Shown: positions 7,533 through 15,954, numbered from the stretch's first letter. The stretch: 64,000 nt of DNA from Streptomyces sp. PT12 (GCF_003311645.1 NZ_QEST01000280.1:1-64000); one strand, 5' to 3'. The notes: generated by a model not told the origin, from the sequence alone. Translations and numbers: made by a program.

Positions 7533-8187
7533 ACGGCCTGCCCAGGACACGGCGTTACGCGAGGCCCAACGCGCGGCGCTGGTCGAGGAGTTCTCCGCGT
7601 TCTACCGGGCGACGGCCCCGCGCCTCGTGGGGTTCCTGGTGAACCAGGGCGCGACGCTCCCCGTGGCGGCGGACGTTGCGCAGGAGACGCTGATCAAGGC
7701 GTACCAGCGCTGGTCCGACCTCGACAACCCGCGCGCCTGGGTGCACCGCGTGGCGTCACGGGCGCTGATCCGTCGGATCGCCGAGGTCCACGAGGAGCCG
7801 GTGGAGCGCGTTCCCGAGCCGACGCCGCTGCTCCCCCGCCCCGACGCGGCTGCCGAGTGGGAGACGCGCCACGACATCCTGCGGGCGCTAGCCCAACTCC
7901 CCTACCGGCAGCGGCAGGTGATGGCCTGGACGCTCAGCGGATACACGCCGACGGAGATCGCCAAGGAGCTGGGCATGACCCCGGAGGCGGTGCGGGCGAG
8001 CCTGTTGAAGGGCCGCCGCGCGGCGGACATCGCGCCAGGCGACGCGCTCGCGATGCTGCGCACGGCGGCCTGCCGCCCCGGCGTGCGCCCCGGAGACCGG
8101 CTGACGACCGTGCTGTTCGACGGGCTCGCCCGATCGCCGGACGGGGGCGATGAGTTCGGCGAACGCGCCGGGTCCGCCCTCGTATGA
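7519..8187 (+). CDS. ECF-type RNA polymerase sigma factor
   Basis: A 222-residue protein. Region 2 (residues about 24-85) contains FYRATAPRLVGFLVNQGA, VAADVAQETLIKAYQRW and NPRAWVHRVASRAL; region 4 (about 130-180) contains LAQLPYRQRQVMAWTLSGY and the HTH TPTEIAKELGMTPEAVRASL. About 40 further residues follow region 4. It is translated in overlap with the small membrane protein before it and the reductase-family gene after it (ATGA), so the three probably form one operon. No anti-sigma gene of a known type adjoins it. Confidence 0.9.
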   Translation: MTEHERPAQDTALREAQRAALVEEFSAFYRATAPRLVGFLVNQGATLPVAADVAQETLIKAYQRWSDLDNPRAWVHRVASRALIRRIAEVHEEPVERVPEPTPLLPRPDAAAEWETRHDILRALAQLPYRQRQVMAWTLSGYTPTEIAKELGMTPEAVRASLLKGRRAADIAPGDALAMLRTAACRPGVRPGDRLTTVLFDGLARSPDGGDEFGERAGSALV

Positions 8188-8765
8188 GCAACGTAGCGAT
8201 CGACATCAGCATGTCCCTCGACGGTTTCGTGACCGCCTCGGGGGTGCGCCCCGACGAGCCGCTTGGGGACGGCGGGGAGCGGCTGCACACGTGGGCGTTC
8301 GGGGCGGACTCGCGCGACCGCGACGTCCTGGAGCGCGGGAGCGCGGGAACGGGCGCGGTGGTGGCGGGGCGGCGCACGTTCGACTATTCGCTCCCCTGGT
8401 GGGGCGCGGACGGTCCTTCGGGCGCCGCGCGCGTTCCGGTGTTCGTCGTCTCGCACTCCGTGCCGGAGCGGCTGCCCGACGGCGGCGTGTACACGTTTGT
8501 CACGGACGGGATCGAGGCCGCGGTGGAGCGGGCGCGGGGGGCGGCGGGCGGCGGGGACGTCTCGGTGATGGGCGGCGCGGACATCGTGCGCCAGGTGCTG
8601 GCCGGAGGGCTGGCGGACGAGGTGTCGATCCACCTGGTGCCGGTGGTGTTCGGCGGCGGGACGCGGCTGTTCGGGCCGCTCGACGGCGGGCATGTGCACC
8701 TGGAGCCGGTGGAGTCGGTGACCACGCCCGCCGCCACGCATGTGCGGTACCGGATCGTCGGCTGA
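8184..8765 (+). CDS. Dihydrofolate reductase family protein (RibD C-terminal type)
   Basis: A 193-residue protein: ISMSLDGFVTASG at the N-terminus, VVAGRRTFDYSLPWWGADGP, VFVVSHSVPERLPDGGVYTF, and the nucleotide-site block DVSVMGGADIVRQVLAGGLA followed by HLVPVVFGGGTRLF. This is the RibD/DHFR-like fold that binds NADPH; many genomes carry several of unknown substrate. It lacks the residues that would identify true folate reductase. Its start overlaps the sigma-factor stop (ATGA). The hairpin at 8868-8905 probably ends the operon. Confidence 0.85.
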   Translation: MSNVAIDISMSLDGFVTASGVRPDEPLGDGGERLHTWAFGADSRDRDVLERGSAGTGAVVAGRRTFDYSLPWWGADGPSGAARVPVFVVSHSVPERLPDGGVYTFVTDGIEAAVERARGAAGGGDVSVMGGADIVRQVLAGGLADEVSIHLVPVVFGGGTRLFGPLDGGHVHLEPVESVTTPAATHVRYRIVG

Positions 8766-8867
8766 GCGGCGCGGCGGGGTGGGCTGGGCTGGGGTGGGCG
8801 AGCGGCTGCTCGCGGCGCTGCCGCGGACGCCGGTGGTCGCGGCTGGCGAGGGCGGGACACGGGCGCT

Positions 8868-8905
8868 GCCACCGTCCAACGGCGCGCGGGTCGTTGGACG
8901 GTGGC
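8868..8905. terminator. 14-bp perfect stem, likely terminator
   Basis: Arms 8868-8881 (GCCACCGTCCAACG) and 8892-8905 are exact complements with a 10-base loop. It lies about 100 bases past the reductase-family stop and ahead of the acyltransferase gene; no T-run follows, as is usual in Streptomyces. The rest of 8766-9034 shows no gene. Confidence 0.6.
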
Positions 8906-9034
8906 CGGGCTCGCGCCGCCGAAGGACCACCGCAACGGGCGCCCGGGCCCGACGTGTCTTCCATCCGGATCACCCGCACCGGGCGGGCGGCGCGCCCCGC
9001 TCCCGCGCCACGCGCCGCCCCCGACGCTGAACGG

Positions 9035-10363
9035 GTGGACAACGCCCCCGAACACCGCATGCCGCCCCGCCCCCCGACGCGCGGCCCCGGCCGCAACCGC
9101 TACGCGGACCTGCTGCGCGTGTGCGCGATCGCGGCGGTGGTGGTCGGGCACTGGCTGCTGACCGACATCACCTACCACGACGGGCACCTGGGCGGCAGGA
9201 ACTCCGTCGAGTACGTGGGCTGGGGCCGCTGGGTGACGCTGGTGCTCCAGGTGCTGCCGGTGTTCTTCACCGTGGGCGGCTATGTCAACGCCGTCTCCTG
9301 GACGTCGCACCACGCGCGCGGAACGCCGTGGCACGTGTGGGTCGCGGCGCGGGCGATGGCGCTGCTGTGGCCCGTCGCGGTCTATGTGGTGGTCGCGGCG
9401 CTTGGCGTCACGGTCGCGCTGATCGCGGGGGCGCCCGCGCGCGAACTGGACCGGGCGGGCTGGTTTGTCGCGCTGCACCTGTGGTTCCTGCCGGTCTATC
9501 TGACGCTGATCCTGCTGACGCCGCTGTTCCTGGCCGCGCACCGCAGATGGGGGCTCGCCGTGCCCGCGGTGATGGCGGCGCTCGTCGGGGCCATCGACCT
9601 GGCGCGGGTGGGCGGCGGCGTCCCGGTGATCGGCGACGCCAACTACCTGCTGGTGTGGGGGGCGATGCACCAGTGGGGGTTCTCGTGGCTCGACGGGCGG
9701 CTGACGCGGCCCCGTTGGCTGCCCGCCGCGCTGGCCGCGGTCAGCGCCGTGCTGCTGACGCTGCTGCTGTGGCCCGGGCCCTTCCCCGTGGACATGATCG
9801 GCGCGGGGCTGCGCGTCAACAACACAGCGCCGCCGTCCATCGCGCTGCTGGCGTTCGCGGCGACGCAGGTCGGACTGCTGCTGACGGCCGAGCCCCGGGT
9901 GGCGCCCCGGCTCGAACGGCCCGCGAGGCTACGGCGGTTGGCACGTGTCAACGGCGCGGTGCTGACCGTGTACCTGTGGCACATGGTCCCGGTGGTCCTG
10001 ATCGCCCTGACGCTCTATCCCACGGGCGTGGCGCCCCAGCCCGACATCGGCTCGGGCCCCTGGGTGGCCCTGCGCGTGGCGTGGGTCGCGGTGCTCGCCC
10101 TGGTGCTCGCGCCGCTGGTGCTTGGCGTGATGTGGGCCGAACGTCCCCTGCGGAGGCTGCCGTTGGGCGCGAACGTGGCGGGGCGCCGGGCCCCGGTCCC
10201 GCTGGTCGCCGGGATCGGCGCGACGGCGGCGGGCCTGGCGAAGATCGCCCTCGATGGGTTCGCGCCCGGGGGGCGGATCGCGATCCTCGGACTCGCGCTG
10301 TTCGCGGTGGGGGTGGGCCTGACGTTTCTCTCGGGGGTGCGGCGGCTCGGGGGCGGCGGCTAG
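9035..10363 (+). CDS. Acyltransferase-3 family integral membrane protein
   Basis: About 442 residues. YADLLRVCAIAAVVVGHWLLT is the conserved first helix with the family's arginine and histidine (RVxxIxxVVxxH); FFTVGGYVNAVSW, HLWFLPVYLTLILLTPLFLA and LTVYLWHMVPVVLIALTLYP are further family helices, with about ten membrane segments in all. Members move acyl groups onto sugars, peptidoglycan or lipids at the membrane. GTG 9035 (VDNAPEH) and ATG 9059 are both possible starts; neither has a good ribosome site. The last helices are followed by the leftward reading of 10360-10557. Confidence 0.85.
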   Translation: MDNAPEHRMPPRPPTRGPGRNRYADLLRVCAIAAVVVGHWLLTDITYHDGHLGGRNSVEYVGWGRWVTLVLQVLPVFFTVGGYVNAVSWTSHHARGTPWHVWVAARAMALLWPVAVYVVVAALGVTVALIAGAPARELDRAGWFVALHLWFLPVYLTLILLTPLFLAAHRRWGLAVPAVMAALVGAIDLARVGGGVPVIGDANYLLVWGAMHQWGFSWLDGRLTRPRWLPAALAAVSAVLLTLLLWPGPFPVDMIGAGLRVNNTAPPSIALLAFAATQVGLLLTAEPRVAPRLERPARLRRLARVNGAVLTVYLWHMVPVVLIALTLYPTGVAPQPDIGSGPWVALRVAWVAVLALVLAPLVLGVMWAERPLRRLPLGANVAGRRAPVPLVAGIGATAAGLAKIALDGFAPGGRIAILGLALFAVGVGLTFLSGVRRLGGGG

Positions 10364-10557
10364 GGGCGGGGACGAACGCCAGGTGCGCCACCGTGCGGCC
10401 GTCCCCGCCGTGGCCGAGGAGCCAGTGCGCCACGTCGGGGCCACCGAGGCGCGCGCCACGCGGGCCGCGCCACGAACTCGGGCCGGTGGGCCGCGATCCG
10501 CGCCAGATGCCGCGCCATCAACTCGCGCGCCCACTCGTGCCGAACACCCTCCACCAC
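10360..10557 (-). pseudogene. Possible small gene, broken by a frameshift
   Basis: A GTG at 10557 with GAAGGAGG 11 bases upstream starts VEGVRHEWARELMARHLARI then AAHRPEFVARP, which looks coded. After that this frame turns into arginine/proline-rich nonsense, while a neighbouring frame reads GGPDVAHWLLGHGGDGRTVA then HLAFVPAP. A single-base indel near 10450-10465 would join them. The second frame runs into the acyltransferase gene on the opposite strand. Family unknown. Confidence 0.3.
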
Positions 10558-10667
10558 GGCCCCCCTCCTTCGTCACTCGTCAGCGGACGCCGCAGCGGTC
10601 CACGGCGCCCCCTCCCGACATACCATGTCCGACGTTGCGGCCGAGGAATCCCTCCCGGGAGACGACG

Positions 10668-11609
10668 ATGCGGGCACTGACATCTCGCGGCCTGCGGGGG
10701 ATCTGGTCCCCGCTGCTGCTGCCGGTCACCATGAGCGAGGCCATCGACTTCGATCGCCTCGACAGCACGTTGGAAACCGTGCTCGGCACGGGCGTCAACG
10801 GGGTGTATACCAATGGCACCGCGAGTGAGTTCCACACGCTCACCGAGGACGAGTACGACCGGCTGCACGAGCTGGTCGCGGAGCGGTGCTCGGCCGCGGG
10901 GATGCCGTTCCAGCTCGGTGCCAGCCACCCGAGCGGCCAGATCTCGCTCGGCCGCATCGCCCGCGCCGCCCGCCTGCGCCCCGGCGCCATCCAGGTCGTG
11001 CTGCCCGACTGGCTTCCGCTGCGCCCGCCCGAAGTGCTCGCCGCGCTCGACCGGATGGCCCAGGCCGCCGACGGGGTGCCGCTGGTGCTGTACAACCCCC
11101 CGTACGCCAAGACCCAGGTGGGCCCCGAGCTGCTGGCCCGCATCGCCGACGCGCTGCCCGCGGTGATCGGGCTCAAGGTGCCGGGGATCGCGGTGGCGAA
11201 GGGGCTGACCGAGCGGTTCGCGGTGTTCGTCGCCGGGCACACGCTCGCGAGCGCGCACCGCGAGGGCGCGGCGGGCTCCTACTCCAACGTCTCCTGCATG
11301 AGCCCCGCGGGCGCGGTCCGCTGGTACGAGCAGATGACCACCGACCCGGCGGCCGCGGCCGCACTGGAGGCGCGGCTTGGCGCGTTCCTCGACGAGCACA
11401 TCGCGCCGCTCGCCGCCGCGGGCTACTGCGACCCGGCGCTCGACAAGACGCTGTGCGCGGTGGGCGACTGGTCGACGGTCGGCACGCGGGTGCGCTGGCC
11501 GCACCGGTCCGTGCCGGACGCGTCGATCCCCGCCCTGCGCGCGGCGGCCTGGCGCGCGGTGCCCGAGCTGCTCACGGCCCCCGCGGGCGGGCGCCTGCCC
11601 GGCGCGTGA
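10668..11609 (+). CDS. Dihydrodipicolinate synthase / N-acetylneuraminate lyase (DapA) family protein
   Basis: A 313-residue class I aldolase-fold protein: GIWSPLLLPVT, VNGVYTNGTASEFHTLTEDE (the family's G-[ST]-[TN]-G-E-like block), PLVLYNPPYAKTQVGPELLA with the catalytic tyrosine, and VIGLKVPG with the Schiff-base lysine. Because the substrate loops differ from true DapA (TNGTASEF rather than TTGE), the substrate is probably another 2-keto acid. GGGAG at 10657-10661 supports ATG 10668. It stands alone, 24 bases from the convergent UdgX gene. Confidence 0.85.
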   Translation: MRALTSRGLRGIWSPLLLPVTMSEAIDFDRLDSTLETVLGTGVNGVYTNGTASEFHTLTEDEYDRLHELVAERCSAAGMPFQLGASHPSGQISLGRIARAARLRPGAIQVVLPDWLPLRPPEVLAALDRMAQAADGVPLVLYNPPYAKTQVGPELLARIADALPAVIGLKVPGIAVAKGLTERFAVFVAGHTLASAHREGAAGSYSNVSCMSPAGAVRWYEQMTTDPAAAAALEARLGAFLDEHIAPLAAAGYCDPALDKTLCAVGDWSTVGTRVRWPHRSVPDASIPALRAAAWRAVPELLTAPAGGRLPGA

Positions 11610-11633
11610 CCCGCGCCCCCGGGGCGCGGCGGC

Positions 11634-12308
11634 TCAGTCGTTCAACGCCTCGGCCGCCACCCGCGGATCGGCGACCAGCCCCGGGTACACCGCGTCGCGG
11701 TCCTCGCCCGCGCGCAGCACGGCCGAGGGGTGGACGGTCGCCACGAGCGCCGTTCCTTCCCGGCCCGGCAGGCCGCGCCGGTACCCGCGCTCGCGGGTCA
11801 CGCGGAACGACGAGCCAAGCGGCGCCTTGCCCGCGCTCGCGCCCAGCGCCACCACCACATCGGGGTCCACCTCGCGCGGCTCCGCCTCAAGCCACGGGCC
11901 GCACGCCGTCAACTCCCGCAGGCTCGGCGGCCTGTGGATGCGCCGCCTGCCCCCGCCCGAGCGCGTGAACGTGAAGTGCTTGACCGCGTTGGTCACATAC
12001 GTGTCGTCCGGGTCGATGCCCGCCTCGTCCATCGCCCGCGTCAGCAGCCGCCCCGCTGGCCCGACGAACGGCTCGCCGCGCCTGTCCTCCCGGTCGCCCG
12101 GCTCCTCGCCGACCAGCAGCACGCGGGCGGCCGCGTTCCCCGCCCTGAAGACGGTCCCCGTGGTGCCGCGGCACAGCGAGCCCCCCTCGCACCCGGCCGC
12201 CGCCCCGCGCGCCCGTTCGCCCGCCTGGACCCCGTCGTGGAAGCCGTCGCCGAGTCCGCCGTGGGATCCGCCATCGCCGCCGGGTACCCGGGAACGGCGC
12301 GCCGACAC
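11634..12308 (-). CDS. UdgX-family uracil-DNA binding protein / glycosylase
   Basis: A 224-residue protein of the uracil-DNA glycosylase superfamily. VLLVGEEPGDREDRRGEPFV (motif A region), TYVTNAVKHFTFTRSG and the RRIH loop (GGGRRRIHRPP) mark UdgX, the group that traps uracil-containing DNA covalently through the loop histidine. VATVHPSAVLRA is the C-terminal motif. The N-terminal iron-sulphur region, usually C-x2-C, here reads CEGGSLC, so the second ligand position is glycine and a cysteine appears three residues later. GTG 12308 is the longest start. It is divergent from the flavin reductase. Confidence 0.85.
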   Translation of the reverse strand: MSARRSRVPGGDGGSHGGLGDGFHDGVQAGERARGAAAGCEGGSLCRGTTGTVFRAGNAAARVLLVGEEPGDREDRRGEPFVGPAGRLLTRAMDEAGIDPDDTYVTNAVKHFTFTRSGGGRRRIHRPPSLRELTACGPWLEAEPREVDPDVVVALGASAGKAPLGSSFRVTRERGYRRGLPGREGTALVATVHPSAVLRAGEDRDAVYPGLVADPRVAAEALND

Positions 12309-12403
12309 CCCCGGCGGTGGCCACGCGGGGGAAGGTGTGGGGTCGGCCTACGGTGGGACCCGTTCCACCGTCACCCCTCCTGTCACACCGTGAGGAGCAC
12401 CCC

Positions 12404-13873
12404 ATGAGCGAGCCCAGGGAGTCCAGCGAGTCCAGGGAGTCCAGGGAGTCCAGGGAGTTCGACGTCATCGTCATCGGCGCGGGACCCACGGGCGAGAACG
12501 TGGCGGACCGGACCGCCGCCGCGGGCCTTCGGACGGCGATCGTCGAGAGCGAACTCGTCGGCGGGGACTGCTCGTACTGGGCGTGCATCCCCAGCAAGGC
12601 GCTGCTGCGCCCGCCCGCCGCGCTCGCGGCGGCGAGGGCGGTGGCGGGGGCGCGGCAGGCGGCGGGCGGGCGGCTCGACGTGGCGGCGGTGCTCGCGCGG
12701 CGGAACGGGTTCGTGTCGGACTGGCAGGACGACGGGCAGGTGTCGTGGCTGGAGTCGGCGGGGATCGAGCTGATCCGTGGCCATGGGCGGCTGGCCGGGG
12801 AACGCAGGGTGACGGTCGCGGCGCCCGACGGCGCGACGGTGGAGCTGACCGCGACCCACGCGGTGGCGGTGTGCACGGGCAGCGCGGCGGCCGTTCCCGG
12901 GCTGCCCGGCGTCGCGGAGGCGCGGCCCTGGACGCCGCGCGAGGCGACGGCGGCACGCAAGGCGCCCGACCGCCTCGCGATCGTGGGCGGGGGCGTGGTC
13001 GGCGCGGAGATGGCGGCGGCGTGGAGCGCGCTGGGCTCGAAGGTGACGCTGCTGATGCGCGGGGAACGGCCGCTGCCGAGGATGGAGGCGTTCGCTGGCG
13101 ACCTGGTGGCCGAGGGCCTGGCGGCGCGCGGCGTGGATGTGCGCCCCGGCGCGTCGGTGGCGGAGTTGCGCCGGGCGCACGCGACGGGCCCGGTGACACT
13201 CACGCTGGGGGGCGGGGAGACGCTGGAGGCCGACGAGGTGCTGTTCGCCACGGGCCGCAAGCCGCGCACGGAGGACATGGGTCTGGAAACGGTGGGCCTG
13301 CGGCCCGGCTCATGGCTCGACGTGGACGAGACGCTGCGGGTGCGGGGCGTGGACGGCGGCTGGCTGTACTGCGCGGGCGACACCAACCGCCGCGCGCTGC
13401 TGACCCACCAGGGCAAGTACCAGGCGCGCGTGGCGGGGGCGGCGATCGTGGCGCGCGCGGCGGGCGGGCCCATCGACGACCGGCCGTGGGGCGAACACGC
13501 GGCGACGGCGGACACGGTGGGGGCGCCACAGGTGGTGTTCACCGAGCCCGAGGCGGCCTCGGTGGGCCTGACGGCCCAGGAGGCGGAACGCTCGGGCCGC
13601 CGCGTGCGCGCGGTCGACTACGACCTGGGCAACGTCGCGGGCGCCGCGCTGTTCTCGGACGACTACCGGGGCAAGGCGCGCATCGTGGTGGACCTGGACC
13701 GCGAGGTGCTGGTGGGCGCGACGTTCGTGGGCCCCCAGGCGGGCGACCTGCTGCACGCGGCGACGATCGCGGTCACGGGCGAGGTCCCGATCGCCCGCCT
13801 GTGGCACGCGGTCCCGTGCTTCCCGACGGTGAGCGAGATCTGGCTGCGCTTGCTCGAAACCCTCCGGGGGTAG
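12404..13873 (+). CDS. Class I pyridine nucleotide-disulphide oxidoreductase
   Basis: A 489-residue flavoenzyme of the lipoamide dehydrogenase/mercuric reductase type. FAD-binding DVIVIGAGPTGENVADRTAA is near residues 20-40; the redox disulphide is in GGDCSYWACIPSKALL (C-x4-C); NAD(P) binding LAIVGGGVVGAEMAAAWSAL; second FAD block YCAGDTNRRALLTHQGKYQA; C-terminal dimer domain with WHAVPCFPTVSEIWLR. The usual HxxP near the end appears as H-A-V-P. GAGGAG at 12392-12397 fits ATG 12404. Residues 5-17 are a Glu-Ser-Arg repeat from tandem GAGTCCAGG units. Substrate not determinable. Confidence 0.9.
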   Translation: MSEPRESSESRESRESREFDVIVIGAGPTGENVADRTAAAGLRTAIVESELVGGDCSYWACIPSKALLRPPAALAAARAVAGARQAAGGRLDVAAVLARRNGFVSDWQDDGQVSWLESAGIELIRGHGRLAGERRVTVAAPDGATVELTATHAVAVCTGSAAAVPGLPGVAEARPWTPREATAARKAPDRLAIVGGGVVGAEMAAAWSALGSKVTLLMRGERPLPRMEAFAGDLVAEGLAARGVDVRPGASVAELRRAHATGPVTLTLGGGETLEADEVLFATGRKPRTEDMGLETVGLRPGSWLDVDETLRVRGVDGGWLYCAGDTNRRALLTHQGKYQARVAGAAIVARAAGGPIDDRPWGEHAATADTVGAPQVVFTEPEAASVGLTAQEAERSGRRVRAVDYDLGNVAGAALFSDDYRGKARIVVDLDREVLVGATFVGPQAGDLLHAATIAVTGEVPIARLWHAVPCFPTVSEIWLRLLETLRG

Positions 13874-13897
13874 CACGGCCCCTCCGGGGGTAGCACG
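13861..13897. repeat. 20-bp tandem duplication across a stop codon
   Basis: CCTCCGGGGGTAGCACGGCC (13861-13880) is followed by a second copy of its first 17 bases (13881-13897). The first copy contains the TAG that ends the flavin reductase. Confidence 0.8.
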
Positions 13898-13938
13898 CGG
13901 CGGCGGCCGCCGACGGACGGCCCGTTGGCCGCCGCCGC
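13897..13938. terminator. 12-bp perfect stem after the flavin reductase
   Basis: GCGGCGGCGGCC (13897-13908) pairs exactly with 13927-13938; loop of 18 bases. Likely terminator for the gene ending at 13873. Confidence 0.6.
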
Positions 13939-13985
13939 CCGCGCCCGACCACGGCGCGTCACCCGCGACCGGGCCCGACCCCCAC

Positions 13986-14133
13986 AGCGGCGACGCCCCG
14001 CCGCTCGCCGAACGGGGGTGGCCCCACCACGGGGCCGGGCGCCCGGGCCCGCCAGGGCCCAAGCCGCGACCACCGACCCGACGCCCCCGAGCCACACCGC
14101 CCGCACCCGGAAGCGGCGACGCCCCGCCGCTCG
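13986..14133. repeat. Two copies of a 22-bp hairpin unit
   Basis: The same 22 bases occur at 13986-14007 and 14112-14133. Each copy is itself a hairpin, AGCGGCG, loop ACGCCC, CGCCGCT. The 305-base stretch 13874-14178 otherwise holds only the duplication and stems listed here, with no gene I can support. Confidence 0.6.
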
Positions 14134-14152
14134 TGGCGGCCGCGCGGTGGCC

Positions 14153-14178
14153 GGTGCCTCGGCGTATGCCGAGACACC
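14153..14178 (-). terminator. Hairpin directly after the lipoprotein stop
   Basis: GGTG-C-CTCGGC, loop GTAT, GCCGAG-A-CACC: a 10-bp stem with one mismatch, starting at the base after the leftward lipoprotein gene's stop (14179). Confidence 0.6.
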
Positions 14179-14600
14179 TCAGCGTGGGTCGCCAAAGGCG
14201 TTCTCGCACCAGTCGCGCAGGTAGTCGTCCCACTGGTCGTCGCCGATCTCGCAGTCCTCGGGATCCCGGTCGAACGTGACATCGGGGGGTAGCGGAGAGA
14301 TCTCGATGTCGGGGAACTGATCCTCCGGGCGATCCGGCGTGACGGTCGGCGTCGGGGGCGGGGGCGGGGGCGGGGGCGGGGGCCGGTGGGCTCGGGTGGC
14401 GCGAGGGGTTCGGTGAGGTCTTCGCTGGGCGACGGGTCGGTCAGGTCCACCTCGGGGGCGGGCGGCGTGGCCTCGTCCGAGCTGGCCCGCACCGGCCCCG
14501 GCGCGTCGCCTTCGGGCGGCGCGCCCTCGTCGAAGCCACACGCGGGCACGGCGAGCACCGCGAGGGCAACAAGCCCCAACGCCCTTGCCCGAGCCGTCAT
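14179..14600 (-). pseudogene. Lipoprotein gene with a frameshift in a CCCCCG repeat
   Basis: ATG 14600 with GGAGGGA upstream starts MTARARALGLVALAVLAVPAC, a lipoprotein signal peptide whose cysteine (residue 21) would be lipidated. An acidic, proline/threonine-rich linker (PEGDAPGPVRASSDEATPPA) follows. At about 14345-14385 the frame breaks inside (CCCCCG)n; the adjacent frame carries on as a proline run, TPTVTPDRPEDQFPDIEI and an acidic end with two cysteines (DPEDCEIGDDQWDDYLRDWC). Adding one C to the tract would rejoin both halves into about 140 residues. It could be a real mutation, slippage variation, or an assembly error. Function unknown. Confidence 0.65.
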
Positions 14601-14805
14601 TTGTTCCCTCCGCCGTCCGGTCGTGCGCTCGGTGCGGGCCACTCTGTCAGATCGGCGAGTGCGGTGGGGTGACGCCGTCGCAAAGGTTCCGTGAGCCACG
14701 GGCGGCGGTCGCGGTGTCCCCGCCGTCGACGGTGGCCAGGCATGCCATCCTGCGGGGTATGCCCCGTTATGGGGGCCTTCTCCCCGGAACAGAAAGGGAC
14801 CCGCG

Positions 14806-15738
14806 ATGCCCCGGGCTGTCAGGTTTCACGAGTACGGCGATGTCGATGTCCTCCGCGTCGAGGAGGTGGACCGGCCCGAGCCCGGGCCCGGGCAGGTCCT
14901 GGTGCGGGTGAAGGCGGCCGGGATCAACCCCGGTGAGTCGGCCATCAGGAACGGCGCGCTGCGCGAGCGGTGGCCCGCGATGTTCCCCTCGGGGCAGGGC
15001 AGCGACCTCGCGGGGGTCGTGGAGGGGCGCGGGCCCGGTGTGAGCTGGGTGGAGACCGGCGACGAGGTGCTTGGCTGGACCGAAGGGCGGGCGAGCCAGG
15101 CGGACTATGTGGTCACCGAGGCGGACCGGCTGGTGCGGCGCCCCGTGGGCGTTCCCTGGCTGGCGGCGGGCGCGTTGTTCGTCGTCGGGACCACGGCCTA
15201 CGCGTCGGTCAGGGCCGTGGGCGCCGAACGCGGGGACACGGTCGTCGTCTCGGGCGCCGCGGGCGGGGTCGGCTCGATCGCCGCGCAGCTGGCGCGGAAC
15301 ACCGGCGCCACGGTGATCGGCCTCGCGAGCGAGCGGCACCATGACTGGCTGACGGCCCACGGCGTGGTCCCGGTCCCCTACGGCGACGGCATTGACGACA
15401 CGGGCGAGCGGATCCTGGCGGCGACGGAGGGCGAGCGCCCCGCGGCGTTCATCGACACGTTCGGCGACGACTACCTGAACCTCGCCGACCGCCTCGGCAT
15501 CCCGCACGAGCGGATCAACACGATCATCAACTACCCCGGCGCGGAAGCCCTCGGCACGCGGACGGCGGGCAACAGCGACGCGGCGGAGGCGGAGGTGCTG
15601 GCCGAGCTCGCGGCGCTCGTGGACCGGGGGGCGCTGGAGATCCCGATCGCGGCGGCCTACCCCCTCGACGAGGTCCGCGACGCCTACCGGGAGCTGGAGC
15701 AGCGGCACACGCTCGGCAAGATCGTGCTCGTCCCCTGA
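14806..15738 (+). CDS. NADP-dependent oxidoreductase, zinc-free quinone oxidoreductase type (MDR superfamily)
   Basis: A 310-residue medium-chain dehydrogenase/reductase: GroES-like start (AVRFHEYGDVDVLRVEEVD, PGPGQVLVRVKAAGINPGES), then the nucleotide fold TVVVSGAAGGVGSIAAQLAR with the NADPH-type AAGGVG loop, and the C-terminal AAYPLDEVRDAYRELEQRH then GKIVLVP. No cysteine/histidine zinc ligands are present, as in quinone oxidoreductase-like members. AAAGGGA precedes ATG 14806. The short palindrome GCGGGG-TATG-CCCCGT (about 14753-14768) upstream may be an operator. It is a single gene. Confidence 0.9.
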   Translation: MPRAVRFHEYGDVDVLRVEEVDRPEPGPGQVLVRVKAAGINPGESAIRNGALRERWPAMFPSGQGSDLAGVVEGRGPGVSWVETGDEVLGWTEGRASQADYVVTEADRLVRRPVGVPWLAAGALFVVGTTAYASVRAVGAERGDTVVVSGAAGGVGSIAAQLARNTGATVIGLASERHHDWLTAHGVVPVPYGDGIDDTGERILAATEGERPAAFIDTFGDDYLNLADRLGIPHERINTIINYPGAEALGTRTAGNSDAAEAEVLAELAALVDRGALEIPIAAAYPLDEVRDAYRELEQRHTLGKIVLVP

Positions 15739-15779
15739 GAGGCGGGCGCCCCGGCCCGTCGCCGGGGCGCCCGCGCTCA

Positions 15780-15901
15780 GGACGGCGTGTGCCGTTCCCC
15801 GCGGTGGCGGCGATCAGATGGATGGCCGCGCCCGCGAGCGCGGGCATCGCGAGCAGCGCCGCGGCACGGCGCGGGGAGAGGGACATCGGGTGCGAGCACA
15901 T
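15780..15901 (-). pseudogene. Truncated signal-peptide coding remnant behind the cobalamin riboswitch
   Basis: Leftward from ATG 15901 (or 15886) the frame encodes MCSHPMSLSPRRAAALLAMP then ALAGAAIHLIAATAG, a plausible secretory signal, preceded by GAGAAGG. The frame then has no stop and becomes antisense to the oxidoreductase gene's end, with arginine/proline-rich content. So at most about 35 codons of the gene once controlled by the riboswitch remain. Confidence 0.4.
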
Positions 15902-15954
15902 CCCTTCTCGTCGAAGACAGACGTGGCGACCCGACGAGCCGGGTGGCCGTGCTC

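Noticed and set aside
8150-9034. Open frame continuing upstream of the acyltransferase as one long protein
   Set aside because: It runs in the wrong frame over the reductase-family gene and a terminator stem; composition is not coding-like before about 9035.
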